From IMG/VR virus record IMGVR_UViG_3300030389_001232, positions 1 through 34,136 of that record: a stretch of DNA of 34,136 nucleotides. One strand, written 5' to 3'. Shown here one piece after another: positions 1 to 6,633 of the stretch (positions within the stretch are counted from its first letter, which is position 1; each line of letters opens with the position of its first letter). The notes under the pieces are model-generated. The model searched no databases, was not told the DNA's origin, and saw only the letters and a program-made list of their open reading frames with translations. The stretch comes from a virus. A program made the position numbers and the translations under genes.

Positions 1-329
1 ATAGCAGTTCTTTTGTCACAGAGATTTTTATACCCCCTTATAATATCTTTAAACAAACATTTAGTATCTATTCCTCTCCTGTTCATGCCTTCTACTTTTC
101 TGTGGCATCTGTAACATAAGCATACTAGATTTCTTTTATCAAAGATAAGTCCTCTGTCTCTTGGATTTGATAGTAGATTAACTATTGGTATTATATGATG
201 TACTTCATCTGCTGGCTTCCAGCTATGCATATTAAAAGGATTAAAGCACAAAGGATGCAACCTTCTCATTCTTGCAGAAGTTACTTTCCATCTATTACTT
301 GCTCTAATGTCTTGTGGAGTTATGTCCAT
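1..329 (-). CDS. HNH endonuclease, 3' end cut by window edge
   Basis: The frame opening at ATG 329 reads 109 codons and runs off the left edge. The key stretch is a VHHIIPI motif, followed about 20 residues later by FDKRNLVCLCYRCHRK. This is the beta-beta-alpha metal HNH core: His-His near the first strand, Asn in the loop, a C-x-x-C and a final His. An upstream C in PLCFNPF may belong to the zinc site. Small HNH nucleases of this kind typically lie beside terminase genes and are needed for efficient cos cleavage with TerL in HK97-like phages (family knowledge). It overlaps the end of the upstream 81-residue gene by 26 nt. If the window is circular the frame ends 9 codons across the junction, giving about 118 residues. 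Family call is firm; the packaging role is inference. Confidence 0.85.
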   Translation of the reverse strand, partial: MDITPQDIRASNRWKVTSARMRRLHPLCFNPFNMHSWKPADEVHHIIPIVNLLSNPRDRGLIFDKRNLVCLCYRCHRKVEGMNRRGIDTKCLFKDIIRGYKNLCDKRTA

Positions 330-549
330 GCTTTTCTAACGCTTCTAATCCTCTCTGGAATATCTTATGACAATCTCTTTTACTATCCATGTATGTATCT
401 GGATTGTATGCTTTGACTGCCATTGACATTGCTCTTGCATTAGACTTGTTTGCATTAGGAATTGCATTTGTCATTTCTATAATTGGATTCAAATGTTTCA
501 TTGCCTTCCCATATATGATTCTAATGCATAAGTCAATTCTCTTTATCAC
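304..549 (-). CDS. hypothetical protein, 81 aa, between phosphoesterase and HNH
   Basis: I do not recognise this protein. The start is uncertain. A GTG at 549 overlaps the TGA of the upstream phosphoesterase in the GTGA arrangement expected of translational coupling. An internal ATG at 501, preceded by GGGAAGG, could give a 65-residue form instead. The sequence is mixed alpha with many Asn, Ala and Met residues (NAIPNANKSNARAMSMAVKA) and a basic C-terminus containing His (HGHNSTRH). No membrane segment or metal motif is evident. It sits in a tight operon with the HNH nuclease, so a packaging or DNA-processing role is possible, but nothing in the sequence proves it. Confidence 0.6.
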   Translation of the reverse strand: MIKRIDLCIRIIYGKAMKHLNPIIEMTNAIPNANKSNARAMSMAVKAYNPDTYMDSKRDCHKIFQRGLEALEKHGHNSTRH

Positions 550-1523
550 TTAATCAATCCATTTATTATTCTCTTGTTATGAACTGTAAAATCTTTTCCA
601 TCAAACTCTAATATTATAAATCCCAAGTTCCATTGGTTGATTGGCATATAGTCTGGAGATAGCTCTGATAAACATCCAGATGTCCATGAGCCAATAATCT
701 TACCATCTGCATCTTTTTCACCATAAGTAGATGTTCTGTGGTTATGTCCTGCAATAGAACAAACATGAGTTCTCTGTAATAATGTTCTTGCAGGATAGAC
801 TCCTGTGTTTCTCACTTCATGTCCATGTATGATAGTTAAATGCTTCCCTGCTTTTGCTTTCTGCCTTGATGATACTAATTCAATTCCATACTTGTTGAAG
901 TCTAGTACATAATACAATTCAAAGTTAGCTACACCAATTAACTCTGGTGCTTTATGATAAAGGTATCTCTCCCATCTTTCTTCATGATTTCCAATCTTAA
1001 ATACTATTCTTGCTTTTGGGAATCTGTAACGCAAGTGACCTAGAAACTGTCTTGTCTTTGTTAGCTCATTAGATAAGTCTCTTTCTTCTGGATCACGCTG
1101 ATAAGATGAGATGTTGTAACAATCACAAGTATCACCATTTAAGTATATGTGTTCTATTCCTTGTTCTTCTCCATGAGATAAAGCTATCTCTAATGCTTCT
1201 TCATCATGATAAGGTATATGTATATCTGATAAGATTAACCATTTCCCTTTTACTAATTTATAATCTGCACGATCTTTCTTATCACTAACAGGAATTTTGT
1301 AACCAGCTTTACCATTAGTACGAAAGGTTTTTGAATGATTCTTTTTAGCTTTTTGTCTATTTGCTTCACCTTTGTTTCCTCTCCTATATCTTATCATTGC
1401 TCTTACATTATCTAGCTTTGTAAATACTGCTGGATGCTGTTTAAATAACATCTTGGCTAGTGTTGTTGTTGCTGTTTCTGGAAAATCTTTTAACGCTTTA
1501 TCTACTATCTCTTGTTTTGTCAT
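546..1523 (-). CDS. calcineurin-like metallophosphoesterase with N-terminal HTH-like region
   Basis: The metallophosphoesterase signature is complete and in order: LSDIHIPYHD (D-x-H), LNGDTCD (GD), KIGNHEER (GNHE), IIHGHE, and AGHNHRTS (GHNH) near residue 260. These ligands bind the two-metal centre that hydrolyses phosphomonoesters or phosphodiesters. The first 70 residues (TKQEIVDKALKDFPETATTTLAKMLFKQ, basic tail) look like a small helical, DNA-binding type module. An N-terminal HTH plus MPE is a common phage architecture. I place the start at ATG 1523, which has a GGGAG 5 nt upstream and overlaps the TGA of a 27-codon gene (ATGA). An earlier ATG at 1535 lacks a ribosome site. Substrate is unknown; a role in nucleic-acid end processing or repair is inference. 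Confidence 0.88.
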   Translation of the reverse strand: MTKQEIVDKALKDFPETATTTLAKMLFKQHPAVFTKLDNVRAMIRYRRGNKGEANRQKAKKNHSKTFRTNGKAGYKIPVSDKKDRADYKLVKGKWLILSDIHIPYHDEEALEIALSHGEEQGIEHIYLNGDTCDCYNISSYQRDPEERDLSNELTKTRQFLGHLRYRFPKARIVFKIGNHEERWERYLYHKAPELIGVANFELYYVLDFNKYGIELVSSRQKAKAGKHLTIIHGHEVRNTGVYPARTLLQRTHVCSIAGHNHRTSTYGEKDADGKIIGSWTSGCLSELSPDYMPINQWNLGFIILEFDGKDFTVHNKRIINGLIK

Positions 1524-1603
1524 ACCAGCTCCCATAATAAATCTAAAAAGAATACCACTAATGAAATACTTAAAATTAACATAATGATATAATCTCTATC
1601 CAT
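1520..1603 (-). CDS. 27-aa single-span membrane peptide
   Basis: The ORF starts at ATG 1603, reads MDRDYIIMLILSISLVVFF followed by an LDLLWELV end, and stops in an ATGA overlap with the phosphoesterase start. It also overlaps the end of the upstream zinc-ribbon gene by 8 nt. The charged N-terminus followed by about 18 hydrophobic residues predicts one transmembrane helix. Its exact fit between two genes, closing an otherwise empty gap, argues that it is translated. It is too short for homology-based assignment; lysis accessory or membrane-regulator roles are guesses. Confidence 0.55.
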   Translation of the reverse strand: MDRDYIIMLILSISLVVFFLDLLWELV

Positions 1604-1781
1604 TGTCTGTCCTGTCTATCTTGAAAACAGTTCCACACCTTGTGCATGGTTTATCAATCTCAAGACTACCCATCATGATTCCACAGTTAGTACAGTAACC
1701 AATATGCTTTCCTAATCTTCTACTTGGTATCTTTACTTTCCATTCCTCATAATCTGATTTATGTAAATAATATTGCCCCAT
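1596..1781 (-). CDS. small zinc-ribbon protein, 61 aa
   Basis: Residues 30-53 contain C-T-N-C and C-T-R-C pairs separated by 15 residues, a rubredoxin-type zinc ribbon. The N-terminal half (SDYEEWKVKIPSRRLGKH) is basic and hydrophilic. ATG 1781 is preceded by GGGAG in the end of the preceding 33-codon gene. Phage zinc ribbons of this size usually bind nucleic acid or an RNA-polymerase or replication partner, but I cannot name a partner here. It lies in the early-type operon between the NinG-like nuclease and the phosphoesterase. Confidence 0.7.
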   Translation of the reverse strand: MGQYYLHKSDYEEWKVKIPSRRLGKHIGYCTNCGIMMGSLEIDKPCTRCGTVFKIDRTDNG

Positions 1782-1782
1782 G

Positions 1783-1884
1783 TTAATCTCCCATTGCTAG
1801 CCAAACCATAACTGAACTAACTATAAACAATACAATCAATCCAAAGTCATTTAACAATCTTATTGCTTCATCAAGCTGATCCAT
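1783..1884 (-). CDS. 33-aa membrane peptide
   Basis: ATG 1884 has a strong AAGGAG eight nucleotides upstream, placed inside the end of the preceding nuclease gene (14-nt overlap). The product begins MDQLDEAIRLLNDFG and continues with a hydrophobic helix of roughly 17 residues (LIVLFIVSSVMVWLAM), ending Gly-Asp. One amphipathic segment plus one transmembrane helix is the likely topology. The strong ribosome site and the fit of the stop codon 2 nt before the next start support a real gene. Function is unknown. Confidence 0.6.
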   Translation of the reverse strand: MDQLDEAIRLLNDFGLIVLFIVSSVMVWLAMGD

Positions 1885-2383
1885 CTTTTATTCTCCTTAT
1901 AGCTTTAGCATGATTCTTTGGTTTCATATCTTTTATTAATCCAGTCTTGCTATGAATCTCTCCACCTAATTGCTCATACATCTCTCTGTATGTCCATGAC
2001 TTATCAAATACTTTATGAGCTTCTGGTTGATGTTCTTGCCACCAAGCATATTGTTCTGGCTTATGTTCTTTCACCCAATTAGCGAATGACTGTTGTGCTT
2101 GTGTATTCATTATAGAATGTGGAGAGCAGGTAGGATTGTAATGACTATGATGAACTGGACAAAGAACAACAATGTTCATTGGTTCATATCTATACTTCCT
2201 ACATACCCCTTTAAAAATTAAGTGGTGTCCACAACTGGAAACCACTTTAGCATTCTCATGACCAGAGACTCTGCCACATATCTCACATGGCTTTCCTCTA
2301 TACCGAGCCAAGAACAAATCATCACACTTATGCATCCAGCCACCAGCATCTGCACTTGAATAATTTGAACTTGCTCTTTTCAT
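1871..2383 (-). CDS. HNH / NinG-like recombination endonuclease
   Basis: Residues 30-85 carry a Cys-Cys-His-His arrangement: PCEICGR, then SSCGHHLIFKG, then MNIVVLCPVHHSHYNP. This matches the HNH fold with a structural zinc knuckle (C-x-x-C ... C-x-x-H), as in lambda NinG (Rap), a structure-specific nuclease acting on recombination intermediates. The C-terminal half is helical and rich in Trp, Gln and Lys (WVKEHKPEQYAWWQEHQ), unlike homing HNH enzymes, and may contact DNA. It overlaps the upstream winged-helix gene by 1 nt (TAATG). Its position beside SSB-like and helicase genes fits a recombination or replication role. The HNH call is firm; NinG equivalence is tentative. Confidence 0.7.
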   Translation of the reverse strand: MKRASSNYSSADAGGWMHKCDDLFLARYRGKPCEICGRVSGHENAKVVSSCGHHLIFKGVCRKYRYEPMNIVVLCPVHHSHYNPTCSPHSIMNTQAQQSFANWVKEHKPEQYAWWQEHQPEAHKVFDKSWTYREMYEQLGGEIHSKTGLIKDMKPKNHAKAIRRIKDGSA

Positions 2384-2655
2384 TATGTGACTCTCTTAAC
2401 CATTCTAACCATCTTGCCAGTTACATCACATTTTGCTTTTCCTGCTTCTTCCAGATAACCAGCTTGGATTAGCTCTGTAATTCTTGGTTGCACCATATTT
2501 CTTTCAGCATAGTTCATTTCTTTCTGAACTTGTCTGTCTGTATATAATCCCTGCTTCTCACAAAAGAAGTTATGGATATGTTTTGCTCTCTTACTTAACT
2601 TTGGTCTTTCTTGGTAATAACAGTTAATACTGTTGTCATGTACGTTTGTTTTCAT
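2383..2655 (-). CDS. winged-helix DNA-binding protein, 90 aa
   Basis: Residues 20-75 (KRAKHIHNFFCEKQG, TDRQVQKEM, RNMVQPRITELIQAGYLEE) read as a winged helix. There is a first helix, a helix-turn-helix whose recognition helix contains QPRITELIQAG, and a wing carrying GKMVRMVKRV. The RITELIQAGYLE pattern is shared with the MarR-like or PadR-like regulators and with phage helicase-loader winged helices. ATG 2655 has AGGAG upstream. It is the first gene after a gap of about 110 nt and is coupled to the NinG-like gene. It could regulate the operon or act as a replication accessory; the sequence does not decide. Confidence 0.65.
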   Translation of the reverse strand: MKTNVHDNSINCYYQERPKLSKRAKHIHNFFCEKQGLYTDRQVQKEMNYAERNMVQPRITELIQAGYLEEAGKAKCDVTGKMVRMVKRVT

Positions 2656-2750
2656 TTCATTCTCCTGTTCTGATTAATACAAAAATGGTTGCTGGATGTA
2701 TGAACCCTGTCCAGCACAGGAATGATTAACTCTTGGAGATAGCAAGTCAT
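2652..2750 (-). other. structured leader with a possible 32-aa upstream ORF
   Basis: The 110-nt gap before the winged-helix gene holds a minus-strand ORF from ATG 2750 whose TGA overlaps the gene start (ATGA). Its ribosome site is weak and its composition (MTCYLQELIIPVLDRVHTS) is not distinctive. The same stretch can fold: CCTGT-GCTGG-ACAGG, or alternatively CTGGA pairing with TCCAG, are mutually exclusive hairpins. It may be a leader peptide, a regulatory RNA leader, or nothing. Confidence 0.3.
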
Positions 2751-2768
2751 ACTCTTACCTAATGAAAA

Positions 2769-3359
2769 TTAAAATGGTACTTCTGTTTCAGCTTCATCAA
2801 TGTTTGTTACTTTAGCACCAAATGCTTCTTGCACAGCTTTTACTGCTCCACCAGCTTTTATTGATTGGTATTCATCAGATGCTTTAATTGTTTCTTTCTT
2901 CCAATCATCTAATGCTATTGGTAGCTCTCCACCTTTGAATGTAGATAGATCAAACAACTCAACATAATCTAATTCAATACCATCTGTGTTGTATGGCATT
3001 ACATTCTCAACAGTTACATTACCAACAGAATTTGGAGCTAGTATCAAAGAACAACCCTTGTTTAGTAACTTTGAAAAATCAAAATCATCTAAATCAATTT
3101 GCTCACCACTAAACCAACTTGCAATATACTTACGCAATGTAGCTCTCTCATTCATTGAGAATGTTACTGTCTTATGTAGCTTTAGATTATTTCCATCTGG
3201 ATAGAATTGATCTAATAACTGCCAGCCAAGAATTAGTGACCTTTTCTTTTTTCCATCAAACTTATTCTCTGCTGTTCCAGCATCAATCACGCTATAACAA
3301 ACAGCATGGTAGATACCAGCTTCCAAACCTTTCTTGCTTTGTTCCTTTGGTGCTTTCAT
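2769..3359 (-). CDS. single-stranded DNA-binding-like protein, 196 aa
   Basis: The protein has an OB-fold-like beta-rich body: AGIYHAVCYSVIDAG, then KKRSLILGWQLLDQF, then LHKTVTFSMNE and LILAPNS. It ends in an acidic linker closing with EAETEVPF. Bacterial SSB proteins end in D-D-D-I-P-F, the tip that recruits helicase and recombination partners, so this tail is a close mimic. Similar proteins of about 200 residues sit beside DnaB helicases in many phages and are annotated as DUF669-type or ssDNA-binding. It overlaps the next upstream gene by 1 nt (ATG/TAA junction at 3359). SSB role is inferred from tail, fold pattern and neighbourhood. Confidence 0.6.
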   Translation of the reverse strand: MKAPKEQSKKGLEAGIYHAVCYSVIDAGTAENKFDGKKKRSLILGWQLLDQFYPDGNNLKLHKTVTFSMNERATLRKYIASWFSGEQIDLDDFDFSKLLNKGCSLILAPNSVGNVTVENVMPYNTDGIELDYVELFDLSTFKGGELPIALDDWKKETIKASDEYQSIKAGGAVKAVQEAFGAKVTNIDEAETEVPF

Positions 3360-3559
3360 TAAACATCCCCTTTTTTAATATTATCCCAGAATACTATCTT
3401 GTATTCACCATTAACTTTTTTACCTGTTGCACTTGTATTGTGCTTCTTCTTAAACCTATGCAATCTAAAAGGATTATTAGGATTATCTTCCATGACTAAT
3501 CCAGCTTTCCCTTTTGCAAAAGCATCATCAATTATATTGCCAATTCTAAACGAACTCAT
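3359..3559 (-). CDS. hypothetical protein, 66 aa, in replication operon
   Basis: I do not recognise this small basic protein (IDDAFAKGKAGLVMEDNPNN, RLHRFKKKHNTSATGKKV). It lies between the DnaB helicase and the SSB-like gene and is coupled to the latter. A good ribosome site (AAGGAG) precedes ATG 3559. The Lys/Arg/His-rich centre suggests nucleic-acid contact. The 57-nt gap upstream of it shows no convincing terminator. Confidence 0.55.
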   Translation of the reverse strand: MSSFRIGNIIDDAFAKGKAGLVMEDNPNNPFRLHRFKKKHNTSATGKKVNGEYKIVFWDNIKKGDV

Positions 3560-3616
3560 AATTATTTACTCCTTCTTTCTTTATTTATTCTACTATTAAA
3601 TATCATTGTTACTCAA

Positions 3617-4954
3617 CTACTTTGTTTGTTTCTTTTCTTCTTTAAATTGACATCTACTCAAATCTGTTTGCAAACATACACTTGAGTTAGAGCCATGATT
3701 ATTTACAAGACACTCAAAGATTCTGGTAGTCATTCTTCCTGCATCATCATAAACAATATCATAACCAGCATTGGCTAATGTTCCTTCTATTCCAGATGAC
3801 TGTAATGCATAAACACTTCTTGCATCTGATACTATGTTTGATGATCCTCTAATCTTATCTACTGTTATCTTTTCATGGTCTTGCAACTTCGTTAAATGAT
3901 GAACAGCTACAACAGCTATGTTTAGACTATGTGCAATCTCCACTAACTGCTGACTTACTTCTTCATCAAATCCTACATCACCATACTTTCCAGATGGTCT
4001 TAATAAATCTTTGCATCCATCAATAAATAAAACTTTGATGTCATACTTTCTTTTGAATCTTAAAGCTATTCCTTTTAATCCTTTTGGTGTCACCTTCTTA
4101 TCCCAGAAATGAATAGGATAATTGCTTACTGTCTCCAGAGCTTGCCTTCCTTTTTCTATTTCTTCATCTGTTGATTTACACCATTCCCATCTCTCTCCAT
4201 CATTAATAGATATATAATAACCACCTCTATCTAATACACCTGTTTCTATTCTGGAAAGATTACTAGCCATTCTCTTAATGGTAGTTTCATATTTATCTTC
4301 TAATGGAACTGACAGAGTTGGAATGCCTTGTTGCCCTAAATAATTATACCAATGAGATAACAGCATTGATTTACCAGATTTACTTTTACCAGTTAAGATA
4401 TGAACCATGCCTTGTCTTAATCCACCACTCTGTCTATCAATAGATACAAATGGAGTTGGTATTGTAATTCTTTCTCCAGATTGTGATAGCTTCCATTCTT
4501 CAACTATGGATTCATAATTATCTTTTTCTTCTACTGGTTCTCCCATCAATCTAGCTATGAGATCATCAGATGTATCATCACCTCTGTATGCATCTTCTCT
4601 ACACTTATCCATCCATTCTATGTGCTTTCTTAATTTATACTTCTCCTTAATTATATTTGCATAGTATTGTGAATGACTAGCTACAACAGTTACATCTTGA
4701 CACTTCATTAAAAAATCAAGACCACCTACTTTATTCAAAACACCTTCTGTTTTTAAATGCTCTACAAAAGCTATTGGATCGAGATGGTTATTATCATGAA
4801 CAAATTCAGTTGCATACTTCCATAACTCTTGATGTCTTGGTTTATAAAAATGCTCTGGCTTTATATCTACACCATACACTTTATGAGATTCTAATAAAAT
4901 AGAACCTAACAATCCTAACTCTGCTTCTTCTGAATATGGTGTCTGTTTACTCAT
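3617..4954 (-). CDS. dnaB-like: DnaB-like replicative helicase
   Basis: The N-terminal 100 residues (SEEAELGLLGSILLESHKVY, FYKPRHQELWKYATE) match the DnaB N-terminal helical domain that binds primase. A RecA-like core follows: Walker A GKSKSGKS near residue 185, LSVPLEDK, a Walker B strand KVLFIDGCKDLL near 305, VVAVHHLTKL, and the KIRGSSNIVSDARSV region that corresponds to DnaB motif 4. Length (445) is typical for the family. It unwinds the fork as a hexamer. It overlaps the upstream initiator-like gene by 8 nt. No DNA polymerase or primase is in the window, so those functions must come from the host. Confidence 0.88.
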   Translation of the reverse strand: MSKQTPYSEEAELGLLGSILLESHKVYGVDIKPEHFYKPRHQELWKYATEFVHDNNHLDPIAFVEHLKTEGVLNKVGGLDFLMKCQDVTVVASHSQYYANIIKEKYKLRKHIEWMDKCREDAYRGDDTSDDLIARLMGEPVEEKDNYESIVEEWKLSQSGERITIPTPFVSIDRQSGGLRQGMVHILTGKSKSGKSMLLSHWYNYLGQQGIPTLSVPLEDKYETTIKRMASNLSRIETGVLDRGGYYISINDGERWEWCKSTDEEIEKGRQALETVSNYPIHFWDKKVTPKGLKGIALRFKRKYDIKVLFIDGCKDLLRPSGKYGDVGFDEEVSQQLVEIAHSLNIAVVAVHHLTKLQDHEKITVDKIRGSSNIVSDARSVYALQSSGIEGTLANAGYDIVYDDAGRMTTRIFECLVNNHGSNSSVCLQTDLSRCQFKEEKKQTK

Positions 4955-5288
4955 CTATTCCTACCCAACCTTTCTTCTTTTTATTATTACTATTACTATT
5001 ACTTGCGTTTGCTTGACTTTGCTTGGCTTTGCTTGCTCTTGCTAAACCACCTCTCCTACCTGCTTCTGCTCGCTTCTTACAAACGTCATCATAATTAGTT
5101 TTAGCTTTATCTAGGTTAAGTCTAAACATACTAAACACCATGTCACATAATGGACATAAATCAGTTGGTTCTTTACCAGAATCAGCATATTCATATATTG
5201 CTTTAAATACATGACCAGCTTGTTCTGTTGATAGTTTGTCAATAAATGTTTTGTTATCAACAAACAACATAAATGCTTTTGGTTTCAT
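4947..5288 (-). CDS. replication initiator-like protein (DUF6291 type), 113 aa
   Basis: Residues 1-75 (KAFMLFVDNKTFIDKLSTEQAGHVFKAIYEYADSG, FSMFRLNLDKAKTNYD, KKRAEAGRRGGLA) match the small phage domain DUF6291. That domain is found just upstream of helicase or helicase-loader genes. The C-terminal third is low complexity (AKQSQANASNSNSNNKKKK). The DNA under it is a 10-nt tandem repeat followed by an AT-rich tract, which resembles an origin embedded in the initiator gene, as in lambda O. It overlaps the helicase start by 8 nt. Domain match is from memory of the family; the initiator role is inference. Confidence 0.6.
   Translation of the reverse strand: MKPKAFMLFVDNKTFIDKLSTEQAGHVFKAIYEYADSGKEPTDLCPLCDMVFSMFRLNLDKAKTNYDDVCKKRAEAGRRGGLARASKAKQSQANASNSNSNNKKKKGWVGIDE
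5002..5041. repeat. four 10-bp iterons inside the initiator-like gene
   Basis: On the plus strand four consecutive copies follow CTTGnnnTTG: CTTGCGTTTG, CTTGACTTTG, CTTGGCTTTG and CTTGCTCTTG. The 10-nt period is not a multiple of three, so it cannot be explained by repetition of the protein. An AT-rich stretch of TATTAC/TATTAT triplets (about 4978-5001) adjoins. This is the usual anatomy of an iteron origin. Confidence 0.6.
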
Positions 5289-5306
5289 TATCTCCTGCTC
5301 CTGTTG

Positions 5307-5729
5307 CTAATCATAATTAAAGGCTACTACAACACCCCATGCTTTTTTGTTTTGTAAATGATAGATGCCATCAATAATACAAGTTGGCTGTATATTATTT
5401 CTGGTAATATCAATGGTTACATTATCTCTAATCTTTCTGCACCATTTAGCTCTCTGGTATTGAGTATCATGTTTCCATTGATCTCTTTCTCTAAATGCTT
5501 TTCCAATGTATTTCTTTAATGTATCTAACTTTGGAATCCAACCAATTAAGTCTTTACCATTTGCCAAAATAGCATAATCAGAATCATATATTGTTTCTGG
5601 TTTTTTTGGTGATACATCTCTTAACTCTACCAGACATTCAACTTTCTGGTTAGCGTCTAATCTCATTCTGTATTCTTTCAGTAGATCATAATCTACAAAA
5701 GTTGTTCCTGTTAAATTAACCAGCATCAT
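5307..5729 (-). CDS. HIRAN-domain-like protein, 140 aa
   Basis: Residues 3-75 read VNLTGTTFVDYDLL, then KVECLVELRDVSPKKPETIYD, DYAILANGKDLIGWIPK and an amphipathic LDTLKKYIGKAF. That order fits the HIRAN fold (V-x-G ... L-x-R-E-P-x-N-x-x-D ... G-x-x-I-G-Y-I-P), which binds 3' ends of single-stranded DNA and is found fused to helicases or alone in phages. The remaining half is beta-rich and ends in AWGVVVAFNYD. The start at 5729 overlaps the previous stop by 14 nt and has GGAG about 10 nt upstream. The neighbourhood is replication and repair. The domain call is moderate. Confidence 0.55.
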   Translation of the reverse strand: MMLVNLTGTTFVDYDLLKEYRMRLDANQKVECLVELRDVSPKKPETIYDSDYAILANGKDLIGWIPKLDTLKKYIGKAFRERDQWKHDTQYQRAKWCRKIRDNVTIDITRNNIQPTCIIDGIYHLQNKKAWGVVVAFNYD

Positions 5730-5934
5730 TTTCTTTATTCTCCTCCATCTTATCTAATTGATTTGTCATTTGAATATGAAAAGCTAACTCCTCTGCTTCA
5801 TCAACTGTTACATCTATTACAACTCCATCTGTAATTCTATCATCAACCTTTGATATAGTTTTATGCATCTTGCAGTTATAAAAAGCAATCAATGCCCTAC
5901 CTGCTCCAGTTGTTTTATACTTTAGACTGCTCAT
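5716..5934 (-). CDS. hypothetical protein, 72 aa
   Basis: I do not recognise this protein. It has a short basic N-terminus (SSLKYKTTGAGRALIAFYNCK), a beta-like middle (DDRITDGVVIDVTVDEAEEL) and an acidic helical end (MEENKENDAG). It overlaps both neighbours, by 20 nt with the upstream gene and 14 nt with the HIRAN-like gene, which implies co-translation. No metal or membrane motif is visible. Confidence 0.55.
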   Translation of the reverse strand: MSSLKYKTTGAGRALIAFYNCKMHKTISKVDDRITDGVVIDVTVDEAEELAFHIQMTNQLDKMEENKENDAG

Positions 5935-6307
5935 CTTCTACTATCTCCCATTCTTCAACAATCTCACCAGATGATAATTTCTTTTCCCCTGTCTTGATTG
6001 TCTTATATTTAATACAATTATTTTCTCTCCATTCACTACCTTTATCTGAACACCAATCTTTGAATTTCATTATCTCAATATGATCTTCATTGTGTAATGG
6101 TTTTCTTCTGGTCTGCCAATCGTATGGTTCTCTTTTAGTTGGAAATAATTTTCTTCCATAAACCATGCAATCACATTTGCTGTTGTGCCATTCACATTCT
6201 GGACAAAAGGGAGATGGTTCGTCTCTGTGCAGTTCAATGTATTCTTGTTCTGCCCATTGACGCTCCTCCTCCTCCCTTCTTTCCTGCTCCTGCCAATCGT
6301 CAAACAT
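5915..6307 (-). CDS. Cys-rich hypothetical protein with N-terminal charged coil, 130 aa
   Basis: The first 30 residues are an E/Q/R-rich, probably coiled-coil segment (WQEQERREEEERQWAEQEY). A putative zinc site follows: FCPECEWHNSKCDC, two C-x-x-C or C-x-C pairs with a His between them. The rest is polar, with FKDWCSDKGSEWREN, and ends acidic. The start ATG 6307 lies within the end of a 54-codon gene. It belongs to the run of small overlapping early genes; no function can be assigned. Confidence 0.55.
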   Translation of the reverse strand: MFDDWQEQERREEEERQWAEQEYIELHRDEPSPFCPECEWHNSKCDCMVYGRKLFPTKREPYDWQTRRKPLHNEDHIEIMKFKDWCSDKGSEWRENNCIKYKTIKTGEKKLSSGEIVEEWEIVEDEQSKV

Positions 6308-6464
6308 CTTGACTCTTATCTGGTGCTACTTCTTTACCATCAATCCAGCAACCCCATCCAAGCTCCAGACAAAACTTAATAACATCATCTTGCATCTTGA
6401 TTGTATTTTCCTCTGCTTGCTTGTGGATATTTTTATTGTTCTTTAATCGGTCTTTGTCCACCAT
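6300..6464 (-). CDS. hypothetical protein, 54 aa, overlapping frame
   Basis: This short frame opens at ATG 6464 inside the end of the coiled-coil gene (32-nt overlap) and closes with TGA inside the start of the Cys-rich gene. It fills an otherwise empty gap of about 125 nt. The product has a basic start (MVDKDRLKNNKNIHKQAEE) and a conserved-looking end (KFCLELGWGCWIDGKEVAP) with paired Cys and Trp residues. The GWGCWIDG pattern looks like real protein. Function is unknown. Confidence 0.5.
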   Translation of the reverse strand: MVDKDRLKNNKNIHKQAEENTIKMQDDVIKFCLELGWGCWIDGKEVAPDKSQDV

Positions 6465-6633
6465 CTTGAACTTCCTCCTTCAACATATTTACTGCTTCCA
6501 TTAATAACTTCATTGCTTCCATCATACTTTGTAGCTGTTTAGACATTTTAATCTGATTGTCTAATATGTCTAACAACTCTTGATGTAGTCCATCAACATC
6601 TTCAATCCCTATCTTTGATTCTAGTTCTGGCAT
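6433..6633 (-). CDS. coiled-coil hypothetical protein, 66 aa
   Basis: Residues 12-55 have heptad-spaced hydrophobics (LHQELLDILDNQIKMSKQ, then MMEAMKLLMEAVNMLKEEV), predicting a long coiled coil. It overlaps the end of the muramidase-like gene by 32 nt. No transmembrane segment is present, so a spanin-type role is unlikely. An oligomeric accessory of the lysis gene or an unrelated scaffold-like protein are both possible. Confidence 0.55.
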   Translation of the reverse strand: MPELESKIGIEDVDGLHQELLDILDNQIKMSKQLQSMMEAMKLLMEAVNMLKEEVQDGGQRPIKEQ

